The notes: a model not told the origin generated them from the letters alone. A stretch of 64,000 nt of DNA from Mucilaginibacter sp. (GCA_030445275.1 JAUCSE010000040.1:104030-168029); one strand, 5' to 3'; shown: positions 1 through 9,586, counted from the stretch's first letter. Translations and numbers: made by a program.

Positions 1-156
1 CTTAATATGTTTTACATCACGCCCACGCTCCAGCATCAGGGTTTTAAGTCCTTTTCCGGTAAATTCCTTAGCAGCCCAGCCACCACTCATCCCCGAACCA
101 ATTACAATGGCATCAAACGTACGATCCTTAACACTATCAATATTTAAATTTGCCAT
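1..156 (-). CDS. GMC-family FAD-dependent oxidoreductase, N-terminal part (runs off the window)
   Basis: Only the first 52 codons are inside the window; the gene starts at 156 and continues past position 1. The translated start contains a Rossmann dinucleotide-binding signature, GSGMSG at residues 20-25, after a hydrophobic beta strand, and an acidic residue (Glu43) at the end of the second strand where FAD ribose is normally bound. This fits glucose-methanol-choline oxidoreductases. The gene begins 2 bp after the stop of the gluconate 2-dehydrogenase subunit 3-like gene, a pairing typical of periplasmic sugar dehydrogenases in which the small subunit escorts the FAD subunit. There is no Tat motif on this subunit, consistent with export by hitchhiking on its partner (inference). 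The family is supported by the FAD motif plus the partner; the substrate cannot be read. Confidence 0.8.
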   Translation of the reverse strand, partial: MANLNIDSVKDRTFDAIVIGSGMSGGWAAKEFTGKGLKTLMLERGRDVKHIK

Positions 157-158
157 GT

Positions 159-713
159 TTATACTGCTTGCTTTTTCTTAACCGGGTAAAACGCATTGTA
201 CCTGCCCGGTACCAACTCATAAACTACTTGTTTGGTCATAAAATATTTGGAGGTGGTGTAACCGTTTACTGTTTGCCCTTTAACTATGCCATAAAAAGTT
301 TTCAATTCTGCCGGATAGGCTGTGCTTTTAGGATCTTTATCCTGTTCAATACCTACAAGAACCTGTTCACGCTGTTTAGCATCACATTCACCAAAGGAGT
401 GGTTATATTTGTCTTTAATCAATTTATTAAACTGCTCCATACCGGTCATAAAAGCCTGCTGATCTTTTTTGGTACAACAATCATCAACCATTTTTAAAAC
501 AAACAAATGCAGTTGCAGGTCTTTGGCTCCGGGCGTATTTGTTTTAGGTATAATGGTTTCTGCAATATCACCAATCAGCTTTTCCTGATCAGCGCTAACA
601 TCAACATTTTTGAGGCCGATGGATGCTTTACCTTTTTCCTGCATGCAGGCTGGTAATAGCGCGGCCCCTCCAATAATTAAAGCCAAATTTTTTATAACGG
701 TGCGCCTGTGCAT
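159..713 (-). CDS. Gluconate 2-dehydrogenase subunit 3-like protein
   Basis: A 184-residue protein starting [10 protein letters not shown] with two arginines followed by a hydrophobic stretch and LLPAC (Cys23), so it looks like a Tat- or Sec-exported protein, possibly lipid-anchored. The mature part is helical and of the size of the gluconate 2-dehydrogenase subunit 3 family (about 150-200 residues), with a typical opening about two-thirds of a helix-rich domain ('[19 protein letters not shown]'). Family members form a complex with a GMC-type FAD subunit and are needed for its export or activity. The GMC gene follows 2 bp downstream, so co-translation is likely. In Bacteroidota such pairs have been linked to oxidation of sugars at C3; for this copy that is inference. 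No regulator is seen beside it. Confidence 0.8.
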   Translation of the reverse strand: MHRRTVIKNLALIIGGAALLPACMQEKGKASIGLKNVDVSADQEKLIGDIAETIIPKTNTPGAKDLQLHLFVLKMVDDCCTKKDQQAFMTGMEQFNKLIKDKYNHSFGECDAKQREQVLVGIEQDKDPKSTAYPAELKTFYGIVKGQTVNGYTTSKYFMTKQVVYELVPGRYNAFYPVKKKQAV

Positions 714-893
714 ATATGGTAAATGGTTTTAGCAATGTTTCTTAAACAACCCACACTATTAAAAATAGGTGCAGGTGTATTTTGATTGATCAGTTTGCTT
801 GGTTTTATAAAAGATTTTCAAACTTAATAATTTTAACTGCTTAAAAAAGGGCAAAGCAGCAAATATTACATGGTGTAATTTACCCTAATAATA

Positions 894-1808
894 TTAATAC
901 CCCCATTTTTTCATGATTTGTAAATCAATTTTTACACAATCAACCGGGTCTTTGCCTTGATAGGCTTCCTGCTCGATAATAAATAATGTTGTACCACCTT
1001 TTTTACTGGCTGCCTTTACAATTTCTTTAACCGGTAATACTCCTGCCCCCAGTATGGTGCTTTCGGTATCATCACCATCAGCCTTTTTGGCAACCTTTAT
1101 CTCATCTTTTACATGTAATGATTCAAAGCGACCTGGGTATTTATTGATAAAGTCAAGCGCTACCCCACCGGTGCTAAACATATTGCCCACATCCATTTGC
1201 TGGGCCACTAATTTAGGGTCGGTATTTTGGATAATAAAGTCATACAGCGTAATATCGCCAACCTTGGTGCTGATCTCAAAATTGTGGTTGTGGTAGCCAA
1301 ATTTCATAGCCGATTTTTGGCACAGCTCACCACATTTGTTAAACTGCTCCATAAAGCGCTTTAGCCCTTCGGTATCGTGGCGCAGGCTTTCATCCAACCA
1401 GGGACTGATCACATAACGCTGACCTACCGTAGCGGCATCATCAATGGTATATTTCCAAACATCGGTAAAATCGTTTTTGGCGGTATCCCAATGCTGGGCA
1501 GTCATTACGGTATGGCCGCTGGGCATTTTCAAATCAAGATCTGTCAGTATTTTTTTGAATTCCTTAGCAGAGTATCCATAAAACTTACGATCAACATAGT
1601 TGGCGTGCTCCACATGGTGATAACCCGCATCAGCCAGTTTTTTAAGTGTTCCCTGCGGATCGGCCTTCATGGCATCACGTACACTATAAAGTTGTACCCC
1701 CACACGTTGCAGGCGCTTTTGGCTGGCTAATAAATTCTCAGGTAATAAAGCTGCCCCTGCTAGTGCCAGGGTGCCTGTTTTTAAAAATGATCTGCGGGTG
1801 GTTCTCAT
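894..1808 (-). CDS. Tat-exported sugar phosphate isomerase/epimerase-like TIM-barrel protein
   Basis: 304 residues. The N terminus has a canonical twin-arginine motif (TRRSFLK, residues 4-10) followed by a hydrophobic segment, so the folded protein is probably exported by Tat. The remainder matches the xylose-isomerase-like TIM barrel (AP endonuclease 2 superfamily): 'VGVQLYSVRD' on strand 1, 'GYHNHNFE' around the middle with metal-ligand type His and Glu, 'DVGNMF', 'HVKDE' and a C-terminal 'FIIEQEAY'. Such proteins bind a divalent metal and act on sugars or cyclitols; Bacteroidota homologues participate in 3-keto-glycoside breakdown. It lies 19 bp downstream of the TolB-like gene and about 180 bp upstream of the GDH3-GMC pair, all on one strand, suggesting a shared sugar-oxidation job. 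The exact substrate is unknown. Confidence 0.8.
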   Translation of the reverse strand: MRTTRRSFLKTGTLALAGAALLPENLLASQKRLQRVGVQLYSVRDAMKADPQGTLKKLADAGYHHVEHANYVDRKFYGYSAKEFKKILTDLDLKMPSGHTVMTAQHWDTAKNDFTDVWKYTIDDAATVGQRYVISPWLDESLRHDTEGLKRFMEQFNKCGELCQKSAMKFGYHNHNFEISTKVGDITLYDFIIQNTDPKLVAQQMDVGNMFSTGGVALDFINKYPGRFESLHVKDEIKVAKKADGDDTESTILGAGVLPVKEIVKAASKKGGTTLFIIEQEAYQGKDPVDCVKIDLQIMKKWGY

Positions 1809-1827
1809 AGTGTGTTTATTTTTAAGG

Positions 1828-3363
1828 TTAATTACTTATTGGAAATGCAGGAAATAATAATTCTGAGTTACTGACAAAAGCGATGTGCTTACTATCAGGC
1901 GACCATGATGGTGTATTGATAGTTCCCTGGCCGCCATACAGATAGGCCACTACTTTTGATGGCCCACCCCCAACCGGCATCATCCGGATAAATACGTGTT
2001 TATAAAACGGATGATCACCGGGATCAACTTCATTTTTCAGGAAAGTGATATATACTATCCACTTACCATCGGGCGATACATGCGGAAACCAGTTATTATA
2101 ATCGTCATTGGTGATCTGCGTTTGTTCGCTGCCATCGGCCTTCATACGCCAAACCTGCATCAAGCCGCTGCGTACCGAGTTAAAATAGATGTATTTACCA
2201 TCGGGCGTGTACTCAGGCCCATCATCAAGACCAGAGGTTGTGGTCATTCTTTTTTCGGGGCCGCCACCTGCCGGGATACGGTATACATCAAACTCTTTCT
2301 TACGCTCGCCGCAAAATACAATATACTTACCATCGGGCGACCAGCCATGCATATAACTTGCACCAGCACCTATAGCTGATACTCTTTTTGCCTCGCCACC
2401 GGTAGCGGGAACAGTATACCCTATTGACGGCCCGCCATCGCCACTGCTGATAGCCAGCATTTTGCCATCGAATGACAGTACGTGATCATTATTGTTATTT
2501 TTTGCCTTGCCTGTATTTAACACAGTGGGCTCATTGGTTTTCAGATTGAATTTATACAGCGAACCTTCACTATTGTAAATAAGCGACTGCCCGTCATGCA
2601 TCCAATTTGGCGCCTGTAATGATTTGGGCGATTGGTAAATAATAGTGCTGTTTTGCGTAGCCAGATCAAGCAGCTCAATACTACTACCCAGGTATTGTTT
2701 GTATGGAATCAATGTTGCGGGTGCAGGTACTACGATACGTACATTATTAAAGGTAGCCTTTTCAACCACATTGGCATTGTGCGAGCAGATGAATATGCCC
2801 ACATAAACCTCATCGCCCAGGTCAAGATTACTTACCTCCTCGGTTACAAACATGTCACCTTTGCGGGCTACCGACATGGTGTAGGTATTTCCCTTGCGTT
2901 CCAGCTGTATAACACCGGCACCGGTTATTGACGATTTTTGCTCTTCGGTTATACCGCTCACCGTTTTACGGTATTGCAGGGAGGTTAAGCCATCGCCATG
3001 AACAACTGCGTTAATATGTTTTGAATTGGAATCGAGCGAGGTGCGGACCATCAGGCCAATTTTGCGGTGATCCTCCACCCCTTTGCCTATAAAGGCAGCA
3101 TTGGTTCGTAATATAAAATCGCCTTTCATCCGTTTCCATACAAAATGGAAGGCATCACTGGTAGCCCATATATTGCTGCCAGCGCCCTCCAGCTGGTATT
3201 GCTGTAATTTGGCATCGTACAATACACTACCCGCATGCTTCACTATACCAACATCTGTTTGTGCATCAAATATGCCCAAGCCGGTAGTTTGTGCATTTAC
3301 TTTTTGATGAAACAGAACAAGGCATAGCAAACAAAAAAACAGATAGAATATTTTTGTACGCAT
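1828..3363 (-). CDS. Secreted TolB-like (PD40) beta-propeller protein with N-terminal jelly-roll domain
   Basis: 511 residues with a Sec signal peptide ending around AQ at residue 25. Residues of about 30-210 resemble a concanavalin/laminin-G-like jelly roll of the DUF1349 type (FHFVWKRMKGDFILR, GLMVRTSLDSNSKH). From about residue 220 to the end there are repeated WD40-like PD40 blades, recognisable by motifs such as 'SFDGKMLAISS', 'SPDGKYIVFCG', 'TPDGKYIYFNS', 'SPDGKWIVYI' and 'SPDSKHIAFVS'. The family is structural, binding proteins or glycans; no catalytic residues are claimed. It is the first gene of the minus-strand sugar cluster and sits only 19 bp before the isomerase-like gene. The start is supported by the signal peptide. 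Confidence 0.8.
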   Translation of the reverse strand: MRTKIFYLFFCLLCLVLFHQKVNAQTTGLGIFDAQTDVGIVKHAGSVLYDAKLQQYQLEGAGSNIWATSDAFHFVWKRMKGDFILRTNAAFIGKGVEDHRKIGLMVRTSLDSNSKHINAVVHGDGLTSLQYRKTVSGITEEQKSSITGAGVIQLERKGNTYTMSVARKGDMFVTEEVSNLDLGDEVYVGIFICSHNANVVEKATFNNVRIVVPAPATLIPYKQYLGSSIELLDLATQNSTIIYQSPKSLQAPNWMHDGQSLIYNSEGSLYKFNLKTNEPTVLNTGKAKNNNNDHVLSFDGKMLAISSGDGGPSIGYTVPATGGEAKRVSAIGAGASYMHGWSPDGKYIVFCGERKKEFDVYRIPAGGGPEKRMTTTSGLDDGPEYTPDGKYIYFNSVRSGLMQVWRMKADGSEQTQITNDDYNNWFPHVSPDGKWIVYITFLKNEVDPGDHPFYKHVFIRMMPVGGGPSKVVAYLYGGQGTINTPSWSPDSKHIAFVSNSELLFPAFPISN

Positions 3364-3500
3364 TGTATTTGGTGTTTATATTACACTAATATAATTGGCT
3401 CACTAAGTTATAAATTCTGTTTGTAAATAAAATAGTATTATTTTAACAAATACGATATATAACCACGCTGCAATTCGCAACGCCTCAATACGATTTTAAC

Positions 3501-3537
3501 AAAAAAGGAGTGAACGCTTAACGCGTCACTCCTTTTT
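3501..3537 (-). terminator. Intrinsic terminator of the desaturase gene
   Basis: A hairpin with the arms AAAAAGGAGTGA and TCACTCCTTTTT around a short GC-containing loop, located 24 bp past the desaturase stop. The A/T tracts on both sides would make it work in both directions, but the opposite gene ends elsewhere. Confidence 0.75.
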
Positions 3538-3560
3538 ATAATTTGATCAGTATCTGATTA

Positions 3561-4637
3561 TTAATCAACCACAAGCAGCACCTGCGATTCTGCAGTATAT
3601 ACAACAACAGGTATAACAGCAGGTTTTGGGGTGCAATACTCCAGCAGGAATTGTTTCTTGGAATCGCGATAAGAGCTTACCGCTCCTATCATGCTTAAAA
3701 GTTTGATATAACACCAGGCCAGATCAAACTGATATGCTTTAAAGCCTGAACGCGCGCTTTTTGGGAACAGGTGGTGATTGTTATGCCATTCGCCGGCAAC
3801 ATAACCCGGCCACAGTTGGTTGATCGACATATCCTCGCGGTTATAATCAACACCATCACGGCGTTTATCCAGGCCTTTTCCATGACCTTCGTAATTAAAG
3901 GTACGCACACCTACAGCCCAAATGCCTGCGGAGCCAAAAACAGCACAAGCCAACGGCAAACCGCCCATCAAATAAAATGCGGCAAACCAAAAGCTCCAGT
4001 TTAATATAATGCCTGCAATGGTACGGTAAGGATTAGCAATAGTACCCCATTTTTGGTATTGAGCATAGGTATTTGGCGTAATACCGGTATGTTTCATTAA
4101 ATTAATACAGCGTTTGTAATCTGCCTCACTCATATTACGGGCAACCGGCTGATGGTTTACATCGGCCAAAAAGCAATACATAAAACCGCCTTGCGCGTTG
4201 TAAGGATCGCCGGGCTGATCAGATAAAGCATGGTGCACGTGGTGCGATATGGCATATATCTCTTCAGGAATAATTTTAAGGGTAAGATTCTGGGTAAAAA
4301 ACCGCCAGAATTTATTGCTGAAAGTATAAGCGCCATGGGTGCAATACCGGTGATGCCAGATAGTACCATGCGTACCCATGATAATCATGCTGTACACAAA
4401 AGCGACTATTAAGCCGGTAATGCTAAAATACTTAAATATAAACAAGGCTAAAAAAGGCACTAATGCAAGTACCAGGAACCAGCTTAAAAACGAAAGCCAG
4501 TTTTTTTTATCCTTAAATACGTTCAATCTTGAAAAGAATTCTTTTACGATTTTGCGATTAGTGGGTTTGGCAAGATTACCAAATTCATCCCTCCAACCAT
4601 ACGAAGGTGGTTCGAGCACGGTGTTTAAAAAGGCCAT
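3561..4637 (-). CDS. Membrane fatty-acid (acyl-CoA delta-9-type) desaturase
   Basis: 358 residues. All three histidine boxes of the di-iron membrane desaturases are present: H96-RYCT-H101 (preceded by H90 and H95), HHVHH at 132-136 and HNNHH at 285-289. Hydrophobic segments lie at about 50-90 and 200-245, giving the usual topology with the iron site in the cytoplasm. The layout matches the stearoyl-CoA/acyl-lipid delta-9 desaturase class, which introduces a double bond in saturated C16/C18 chains to adjust membrane fluidity. It is a single-gene unit with its own terminator. Regiospecificity cannot be read from sequence alone. Confidence 0.88.
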   Translation of the reverse strand: MAFLNTVLEPPSYGWRDEFGNLAKPTNRKIVKEFFSRLNVFKDKKNWLSFLSWFLVLALVPFLALFIFKYFSITGLIVAFVYSMIIMGTHGTIWHHRYCTHGAYTFSNKFWRFFTQNLTLKIIPEEIYAISHHVHHALSDQPGDPYNAQGGFMYCFLADVNHQPVARNMSEADYKRCINLMKHTGITPNTYAQYQKWGTIANPYRTIAGIILNWSFWFAAFYLMGGLPLACAVFGSAGIWAVGVRTFNYEGHGKGLDKRRDGVDYNREDMSINQLWPGYVAGEWHNNHHLFPKSARSGFKAYQFDLAWCYIKLLSMIGAVSSYRDSKKQFLLEYCTPKPAVIPVVVYTAESQVLLVVD

Positions 4638-5116
4638 TACGTTTCGGGAGTTTAAATTTTTAGCGGGAGTTAAATTAATCGTTCACAATGTAGTGATTAA
4701 TATCACCAAACAGTCATTTTCAAAAATATATAAATGGTTATGCCTAATCCCTACTAAAACTTAAACTCATTTAGGAATTTCCTTGGAGTTGTAAGTGGGT
4801 ATTAGCTTGTTTTTGAGCGGTGAGTGTGGGAGCTGATCAGCTGCGATAAGGCCGGTTCATTAACTTTAGCATCTGTCGCTAAAGAACATCTTTTTTCATT
4901 ACGCTTATGTTATAACTCCAAAACTTAACTTATATTTTAATTTATTTAAAATATTGTCAGAAAAATGTCAAGAACGAAAGAGTATTTATGGATGAAAGAT
5001 AATAAGAGCAAGGATAAAAGACTCAAAATCAAAATCCTGGGAATCCTTGAACCCCATAATCATGGTTCAGACAAATCCTTTGTCTATACATCCTTTGTCT
5101 TTGCTCTCCCGTAAAC
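4638..5116. other. 479-bp intergenic region without a recognisable gene
   Basis: Separates the starts/ends of two minus-strand genes. It is AT-rich in its centre. A small hairpin (CTTTAGC / GCTAAAG, 4864-4884) and a duplicated phrase (TCCTTTGTCT at about 5078 and 5090) are visible. The right end is of the purine/pyrimidine-biased type seen in other gaps of this window. No start codon with a convincing protein was found. Confidence 0.5.
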
Positions 5117-5695
5117 CTACTCCCCTGCCACCAAGCAGCGTTCGCCAAAAAGCATGGCGATACAGTGCTCATAATTGTCGGGCATCTGGATCTGCTCTAC
5201 TTCCTTCATATAACTTTGCTTGATCTCCTTACGGCGGCGCGATTCAATAAAACGCCTCACCTGTTCGCGGTTTTCAAGTATCAGGCCGGGTACTTTTACC
5301 GGTTTGTTGTTATCATCCTTGGCCACCATGGTAAAATAGCTGGTATTGGTGTGCACCACCGAATTATTCTTGATATTCTCTGATATCACCCTGATGCCTA
5401 CCACTAACGATGTTTTACCCACATAATTAACCGAAGCCATGAGCGATACCAGCTCGCCTACCTCAACAGGATGCAAAAAATCAACCGTATCGATTGAAGC
5501 GGTTACACAGTAATAACCGGCATGCTTGGCAGCACATACATAAGCCACCTTATCCATGAGTGATAGCAAAATGCCCCCGTGTATTTTACCCCCAAAATTG
5601 GAGTAGGAGGGTATCATGAGCTCAGTAATGGTGGTTTGCGAAAAACTTACCGTTTTGTAATCGGACTGATCGGTTAAAGCTGTCATATGCTGCAT
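5117..5695 (-). CDS. Acyl-CoA thioesterase, hotdog fold (YciA/BACH-like)
   Basis: 192 residues with one hotdog domain at about residues 17-135. The characteristic segment 'PSYSNFGGKIHGGILLSLMDK' carries the N/D-x-x-G-x-x-x-G-G pattern of acyl-CoA hydrolases, followed by 'VTASIDTVDFLHPVEVGE' as the second strand region. The enzymes hydrolyse medium- to long-chain acyl-CoA in the cytoplasm, and are hexameric in the family. The C-terminal 50 residues are charged and helical. Met4 is an alternative start. The gene stands alone, divergent from the outer-membrane protein gene that begins 118 bp away, so the two promoters share that gap. Substrate chain length is not determinable. Confidence 0.83.
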   Translation of the reverse strand: MQHMTALTDQSDYKTVSFSQTTITELMIPSYSNFGGKIHGGILLSLMDKVAYVCAAKHAGYYCVTASIDTVDFLHPVEVGELVSLMASVNYVGKTSLVVGIRVISENIKNNSVVHTNTSYFTMVAKDDNNKPVKVPGLILENREQVRRFIESRRRKEIKQSYMKEVEQIQMPDNYEHCIAMLFGERCLVAGE

Positions 5696-5813
5696 ATTAA
5701 TGCTACAAGTTTAAGCATCAGCGGGCAATTATTGCAACAATAGTATTACATAGGTGAAAACTGTTAAACTTCGTTAAACCTTTGCGGTCAATAGCGTAAA
5801 TTAAACCTGAACT

Positions 5814-8609
5814 ATGACCAAACACTTACTCCTCACTTTTATTTGCCTGCTTTTTTTATCGGGTGCCTTTGCTCAGCAAAGCAGGCAGGTTAGCGGTTCG
5901 GTTATAGATAGTATTGGCACAGTACCCGGTGTTAATATAAAATTGACCTCAGATAAGGATAGCATTACGGTTTCAACAGGTACCGCCGGCACTTTTAACT
6001 TCCCGGCGGTTATATCAAAGAACTTTAAAATAACGGTAAGTGGTATTGGTTATCAAACATTGGTGCGCCGTTATGTGATGGATAATGATACCAAACCCAT
6101 CAAGCTCGACCCTATCAAAATAAAAATACAAACCAATTTTTTAAAAACCGTTAACATCGTGGCCGCGGTTAACCCGATCACTATTAAGGAAGATACAGTA
6201 GAATACAAGGCAAGCGCCTATAAGGTACGCGAAGGATCGCCGGTGGAGGACCTGCTTAAAAAACTGCCCGGTGTAAGTGTTGATAAAGATGGTAACGTTA
6301 CAGCCCACGGCAAACAGGTAACCAAAGTGCGGGTAAATGGCAAAGATTATTTTACCGGCGATGTGCAAACCGCCACCCAGAACCTGCCTGCCGATATTGT
6401 GGAAAACATACAGGTAATTGATGATTATGGCGATCAGGCCAATTTAACGGGCATAAAAACCGGCGATCCTGATAAGATATTGAACATCACTATTCAAAAA
6501 GACAAAAACAGGGGCAACTTTGGCCAGGGCAGTGTTGGGGTGGGTAATGATGATCGTTACCAGGCCCGCCTATCGGCTAATACATTTCAGGATGCACGGC
6601 AGATAGCGCTTATTGGCACCCTGAACAACACCAATACCAACTCCTTTAACCTGGGTGGCGGAGGAGGCGGTGGTGGCCGGGCTGGTCGCGGGGGAGGTGG
6701 TGGTGGCGGCAGTTCGCAGGTTAGTACAGCAAATGGCATTACCACCAACCGCTCCATAGGTACCAATTACCGTGATGACTGGAGCAAAAAGATGACCGTT
6801 TACGGCAGCTATAGCTTCGCCGATAAAGACAAGGATCAAAACACTACTACCGTGCAGCAAAACCTTTTTCAATCAGGCACTTTGATCAATACAGATAACA
6901 GTGATGATAGAAATCATGGTATCAATCATCGTTTTGATTTTAACATGGAGTATAAGATAGATACTTCCAATTACCTGAAGATAAACCCCAGCTACTCTTC
7001 AAGCATATCGAACGATGTGAGCACCGATACCTTTAGCAATACGCGCAATAATACCCTGGTTACCGGTAATGAACTGGCTTTAACCAACTCCAGCTCGCAA
7101 AGCGGCGGTATTAATGTGTTATACAATCACAAATTCCATAAAAAGGGACGTAATTTTAGTGCAAGCGCCGGTTTAAGTTTGTCAAAAAGCAATCAGGATC
7201 TTAATGATCAATATACCACCAGGCAGGATACGGTGGTAACGCCACTTTTTCAACAAATCAACTCCAATAACAGTTCGCAAAAGGCAAATGTGCACTTGTC
7301 ATACATGGAACCTGTTGGTAAAACAACTTACCTGGAAACCAATTACAGTTACAGCTACTCCAATACCGATAATAACAGGGAGAACTACCGCATTGACCCG
7401 GTTACCGGCAAACAAACTTTTGTAGACTCGCTGAGCACTATCTATAATAACCAGTTTATTAATAACCGCTTTGGATTAAATTTAAGGGGTATAGGCACCA
7501 AATACAACTATACTATTGGCATGGCCGTTCAGCCCTCAACCTTAAATGGCGAGTCGCATAACCAGCGCTTTCATACCAACACCGTTAACTATATACCTAC
7601 GGCAAGGTACATTTACAATTTTTCTAAAAATCATTCTTTTACGGTTAATTACAGCGGTTCCAACAGTCAACCCTCGTTTACGCAGCTGCAGGTTCAGCCC
7701 GATTACTCCAACCCGCAGAACCGGGTATATGGTAACCCGGATCTGAAACCATCATTCACCAATAATATTAACCTGCGTTACAATCAGTTTGATATAGCCA
7801 GCGGCAATTCCCTGTTCACTAACCTATCGTTCTCCGAAACACAAAACGCTATTGTGACCAATACCAGCCCGGTTTTTAATACCGATCAGTCGGCAGGCAC
7901 TCCCCAGCACAACAGTACCATACAGGAAACCCATTACCTGAACACCAACGGTTTGTATAATGTTAACGGCAACTATTCGTTTTCAAAACCCTTTGCCGAA
8001 CGCAAATTTACCATAAGCGCGAGCGGCAGCGCGGGTTTCAACAACAACGTATCATATATTGAAGATCAGCGCAATACAGGCAAAAACTGGACTTGGAGCC
8101 AGGGTTTGAAATTGCGCGTAGATATTGACAGTATTATGGATAGCGAAATAAGTGCTAACTACAGTACCAATACCACACGCTATAGCCTGCCATCGTCAAT
8201 AAATACCGATGCCAGCACCTGGACACTGGGGCTCGACGGGCGTAACTATTTTTTTTACAGTTGGGTATTGGGCTATAACCTATCACAAACCATTAACCAC
8301 GGCTTTAGCAGTACAGTAAAGGCCAACCCTACCCTGCTGAGCACTTACCTCGAATACCAGTTTCTGAAAAAACACATCGCCTCGTTACGCTTTCAGGCAT
8401 TTGATTTGTTTGATGAAAACAAAGGTATAAGCCGTACCGTGTCAGGCAACCAGATCATTGATACGCGAACCAACCGACTGGGTAGGTATTTTATGCTTTC
8501 ATTTACTTTACGACTACAAAAATTTGCCGGCAAACGCCCCTCAGGTGGTAGTGGCGGAGGAAAAAGAGGTGGTGAAGGTGGAAGAAGAAATGGTGGTAGC
8601 AGGGGCTAA
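5814..8609 (+). CDS. Outer-membrane beta-barrel protein, TonB-dependent-receptor-like (OMP_b-brl_3 type)
   Basis: 931 residues. Signal peptide to about residue 21 (ending FAQQ), then a carboxypeptidase-regulatory-like beta-sandwich at about 22-100 (VSGSVIDSIGTVPGVNI), a plug-like region at about 110-230 ('SPVEDLLKKLPGVSVDKDG', 'VRVNGKDYFTGD'), and a long beta-barrel to the end. This is the architecture of Bacteroidota outer-membrane proteins that resemble TonB receptors but lack a recognisable TonB box and SusD partner. Two glycine-rich low-complexity runs stand out, at about residues 281-297 and in the last 25 residues, the latter basic (Gly/Arg/Lys). The ligand is unknown. It is followed by a small exported protein 65 bp downstream. 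Confidence 0.85.
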   Translation: MTKHLLLTFICLLFLSGAFAQQSRQVSGSVIDSIGTVPGVNIKLTSDKDSITVSTGTAGTFNFPAVISKNFKITVSGIGYQTLVRRYVMDNDTKPIKLDPIKIKIQTNFLKTVNIVAAVNPITIKEDTVEYKASAYKVREGSPVEDLLKKLPGVSVDKDGNVTAHGKQVTKVRVNGKDYFTGDVQTATQNLPADIVENIQVIDDYGDQANLTGIKTGDPDKILNITIQKDKNRGNFGQGSVGVGNDDRYQARLSANTFQDARQIALIGTLNNTNTNSFNLGGGGGGGGRAGRGGGGGGGSSQVSTANGITTNRSIGTNYRDDWSKKMTVYGSYSFADKDKDQNTTTVQQNLFQSGTLINTDNSDDRNHGINHRFDFNMEYKIDTSNYLKINPSYSSSISNDVSTDTFSNTRNNTLVTGNELALTNSSSQSGGINVLYNHKFHKKGRNFSASAGLSLSKSNQDLNDQYTTRQDTVVTPLFQQINSNNSSQKANVHLSYMEPVGKTTYLETNYSYSYSNTDNNRENYRIDPVTGKQTFVDSLSTIYNNQFINNRFGLNLRGIGTKYNYTIGMAVQPSTLNGESHNQRFHTNTVNYIPTARYIYNFSKNHSFTVNYSGSNSQPSFTQLQVQPDYSNPQNRVYGNPDLKPSFTNNINLRYNQFDIASGNSLFTNLSFSETQNAIVTNTSPVFNTDQSAGTPQHNSTIQETHYLNTNGLYNVNGNYSFSKPFAERKFTISASGSAGFNNNVSYIEDQRNTGKNWTWSQGLKLRVDIDSIMDSEISANYSTNTTRYSLPSSINTDASTWTLGLDGRNYFFYSWVLGYNLSQTINHGFSSTVKANPTLLSTYLEYQFLKKHIASLRFQAFDLFDENKGISRTVSGNQIIDTRTNRLGRYFMLSFTLRLQKFAGKRPSGGSGGGKRGGEGGRRNGGSRG

Positions 8610-8624
8610 TTTTACCTGCTATTG

Positions 8625-8657
8625 TTTGGATATTCAATAAAACCTGCTTTATCTTTA
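8625..8657 (+). promoter_or_regulatory. Possible Bacteroidota promoter for the small exported protein gene
   Basis: TTTG at 8625-8628 and TATCTTTA at 8650-8657 resemble the -33 and -7 elements (TTTG and TAnnTTTG). Spacing is 21 bp rather than 19 and the last base of the -7 box deviates, so this is tentative. Confidence 0.35.
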
Positions 8658-8674
8658 CCTAAATTAAATTCCTG

Positions 8675-9364
8675 TTGAAAAATACTATACTAACACTTAT
8701 CGTCTTTTTTTATTTACTAAACACAGGTTTCGCGCAGGAAACCATGATACGCTCCCATCGACTTACCGACCAGGTAACCGAAAAAATATCGGTATTAAAG
8801 AGTGACAAGAGCACCCGGCAGGGTTTATACCAGGCCGTATATCTCAAAAACATAGCTATTGCCAGCGGACAGTTTGATAAGGATAAAAAAATAGGGGTAT
8901 GGCACTTTTACGATACCAAGGGCCACCTGCTTCAGAATTTTGACTATACTCAAAAAACGTTGTTGTACGAAGCTGTGGAAGATACCACCTCAAACCTGCG
9001 CTATTTTGTTGATAAGCTGTTAACCGATACCGATCGTACTACCAAACCGGTTAAGGCTGGCGGCAGGTATTTTGGCTATCTGTCCTATTTAAAACTTTTT
9101 AAACTCCCGCCTTATTTGCAGAATATTAACAGGCTGGTGTCAGTAGCTGTTATGGAACTGCTCATAAGCCCGGGCGGTCGCCTGGCTGATTTTAAGGTGC
9201 ATATTTATAGCGGCAATTATGAAAAGTCGTTTAACATCAACATTGATACAATTAATGAGGAAGATAAGCTGTTTATCCCAGCCACCGTTAACGGCGATCC
9301 TATTGGTTGCCGCATCATGATCAAATGCCTGATCAATAATGATGATGGGATAGATATGTTTTAA
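8675..9364 (+). CDS. Exported protein of unknown function with MORN-like strand
   Basis: 229 residues, starting at a TTG codon; the start is chosen because a clean Sec signal peptide (KNTILTLIVFFYLLNTGFAQE) begins immediately there and no ATG precedes the signal. Residues 65-95 contain 'GQFDKDKKIGVWHFYDTKG', the pattern found in MORN/YwqK-type repeat proteins of Bacteroidota. The C-terminal half ('MELLISPGGRLADFKVHIYSG') resembles a TonB C-terminal-like fold often used in periplasmic proteins; this is a weak similarity. It lies 65 bp after the outer-membrane barrel gene on the same strand and may act with it at the envelope. Function is unknown. Confidence 0.65.
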   Translation: MKNTILTLIVFFYLLNTGFAQETMIRSHRLTDQVTEKISVLKSDKSTRQGLYQAVYLKNIAIASGQFDKDKKIGVWHFYDTKGHLLQNFDYTQKTLLYEAVEDTTSNLRYFVDKLLTDTDRTTKPVKAGGRYFGYLSYLKLFKLPPYLQNINRLVSVAVMELLISPGGRLADFKVHIYSGNYEKSFNINIDTINEEDKLFIPATVNGDPIGCRIMIKCLINNDDGIDMF

Positions 9365-9446
9365 GTTAAGCGAATCTTTACAACAGAAACGTCACAGGCA
9401 GGTTGACTATTCGGGTTTTACACTTTTCTGTAAACTCTGTATAGCA

Positions 9447-9474
9447 TAGAGATTGCTTCGGTCCTCGCAATGAC
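9447..9474. repeat. Dispersed repeat family A, single arm
   Basis: Contains TAGAGATTGCTTCG followed by CCTCGCAATGAC, one arm of the long palindrome found complete at 42868-42963 and partly at 33022-33189 and 51699-51727. It is intergenic, between two convergent genes. Confidence 0.7.
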
Positions 9475-9530
9475 ACGCTTGTTTTGTTTATTATCATTCG
9501 CTACGCTCAGAATGACAAAATATTAATTAA

Positions 9531-9562
9531 AAAAAGCCCGTTATTAACATAACGGGCTTTCA
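9531..9562. terminator. Bidirectional terminator between convergent genes
   Basis: AAAGCCCGTTAT / ATAACGGGCTTT hairpin at 9533-9560 with an A-tract on the left and T residues on the right. It lies 25 bp beyond the slyD stop (minus strand) and also downstream of the plus-strand gene ending at 9364. Confidence 0.8.
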
Positions 9563-9586
9563 AGCTTATATATAACCAACACTAAA

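Noticed and set aside
6570..6872. Minus-strand Ala/Thr-rich protein opposite the outer-membrane barrel gene
   Set aside because: It is the antisense of a Gly-rich coding segment of a long, well-supported gene.
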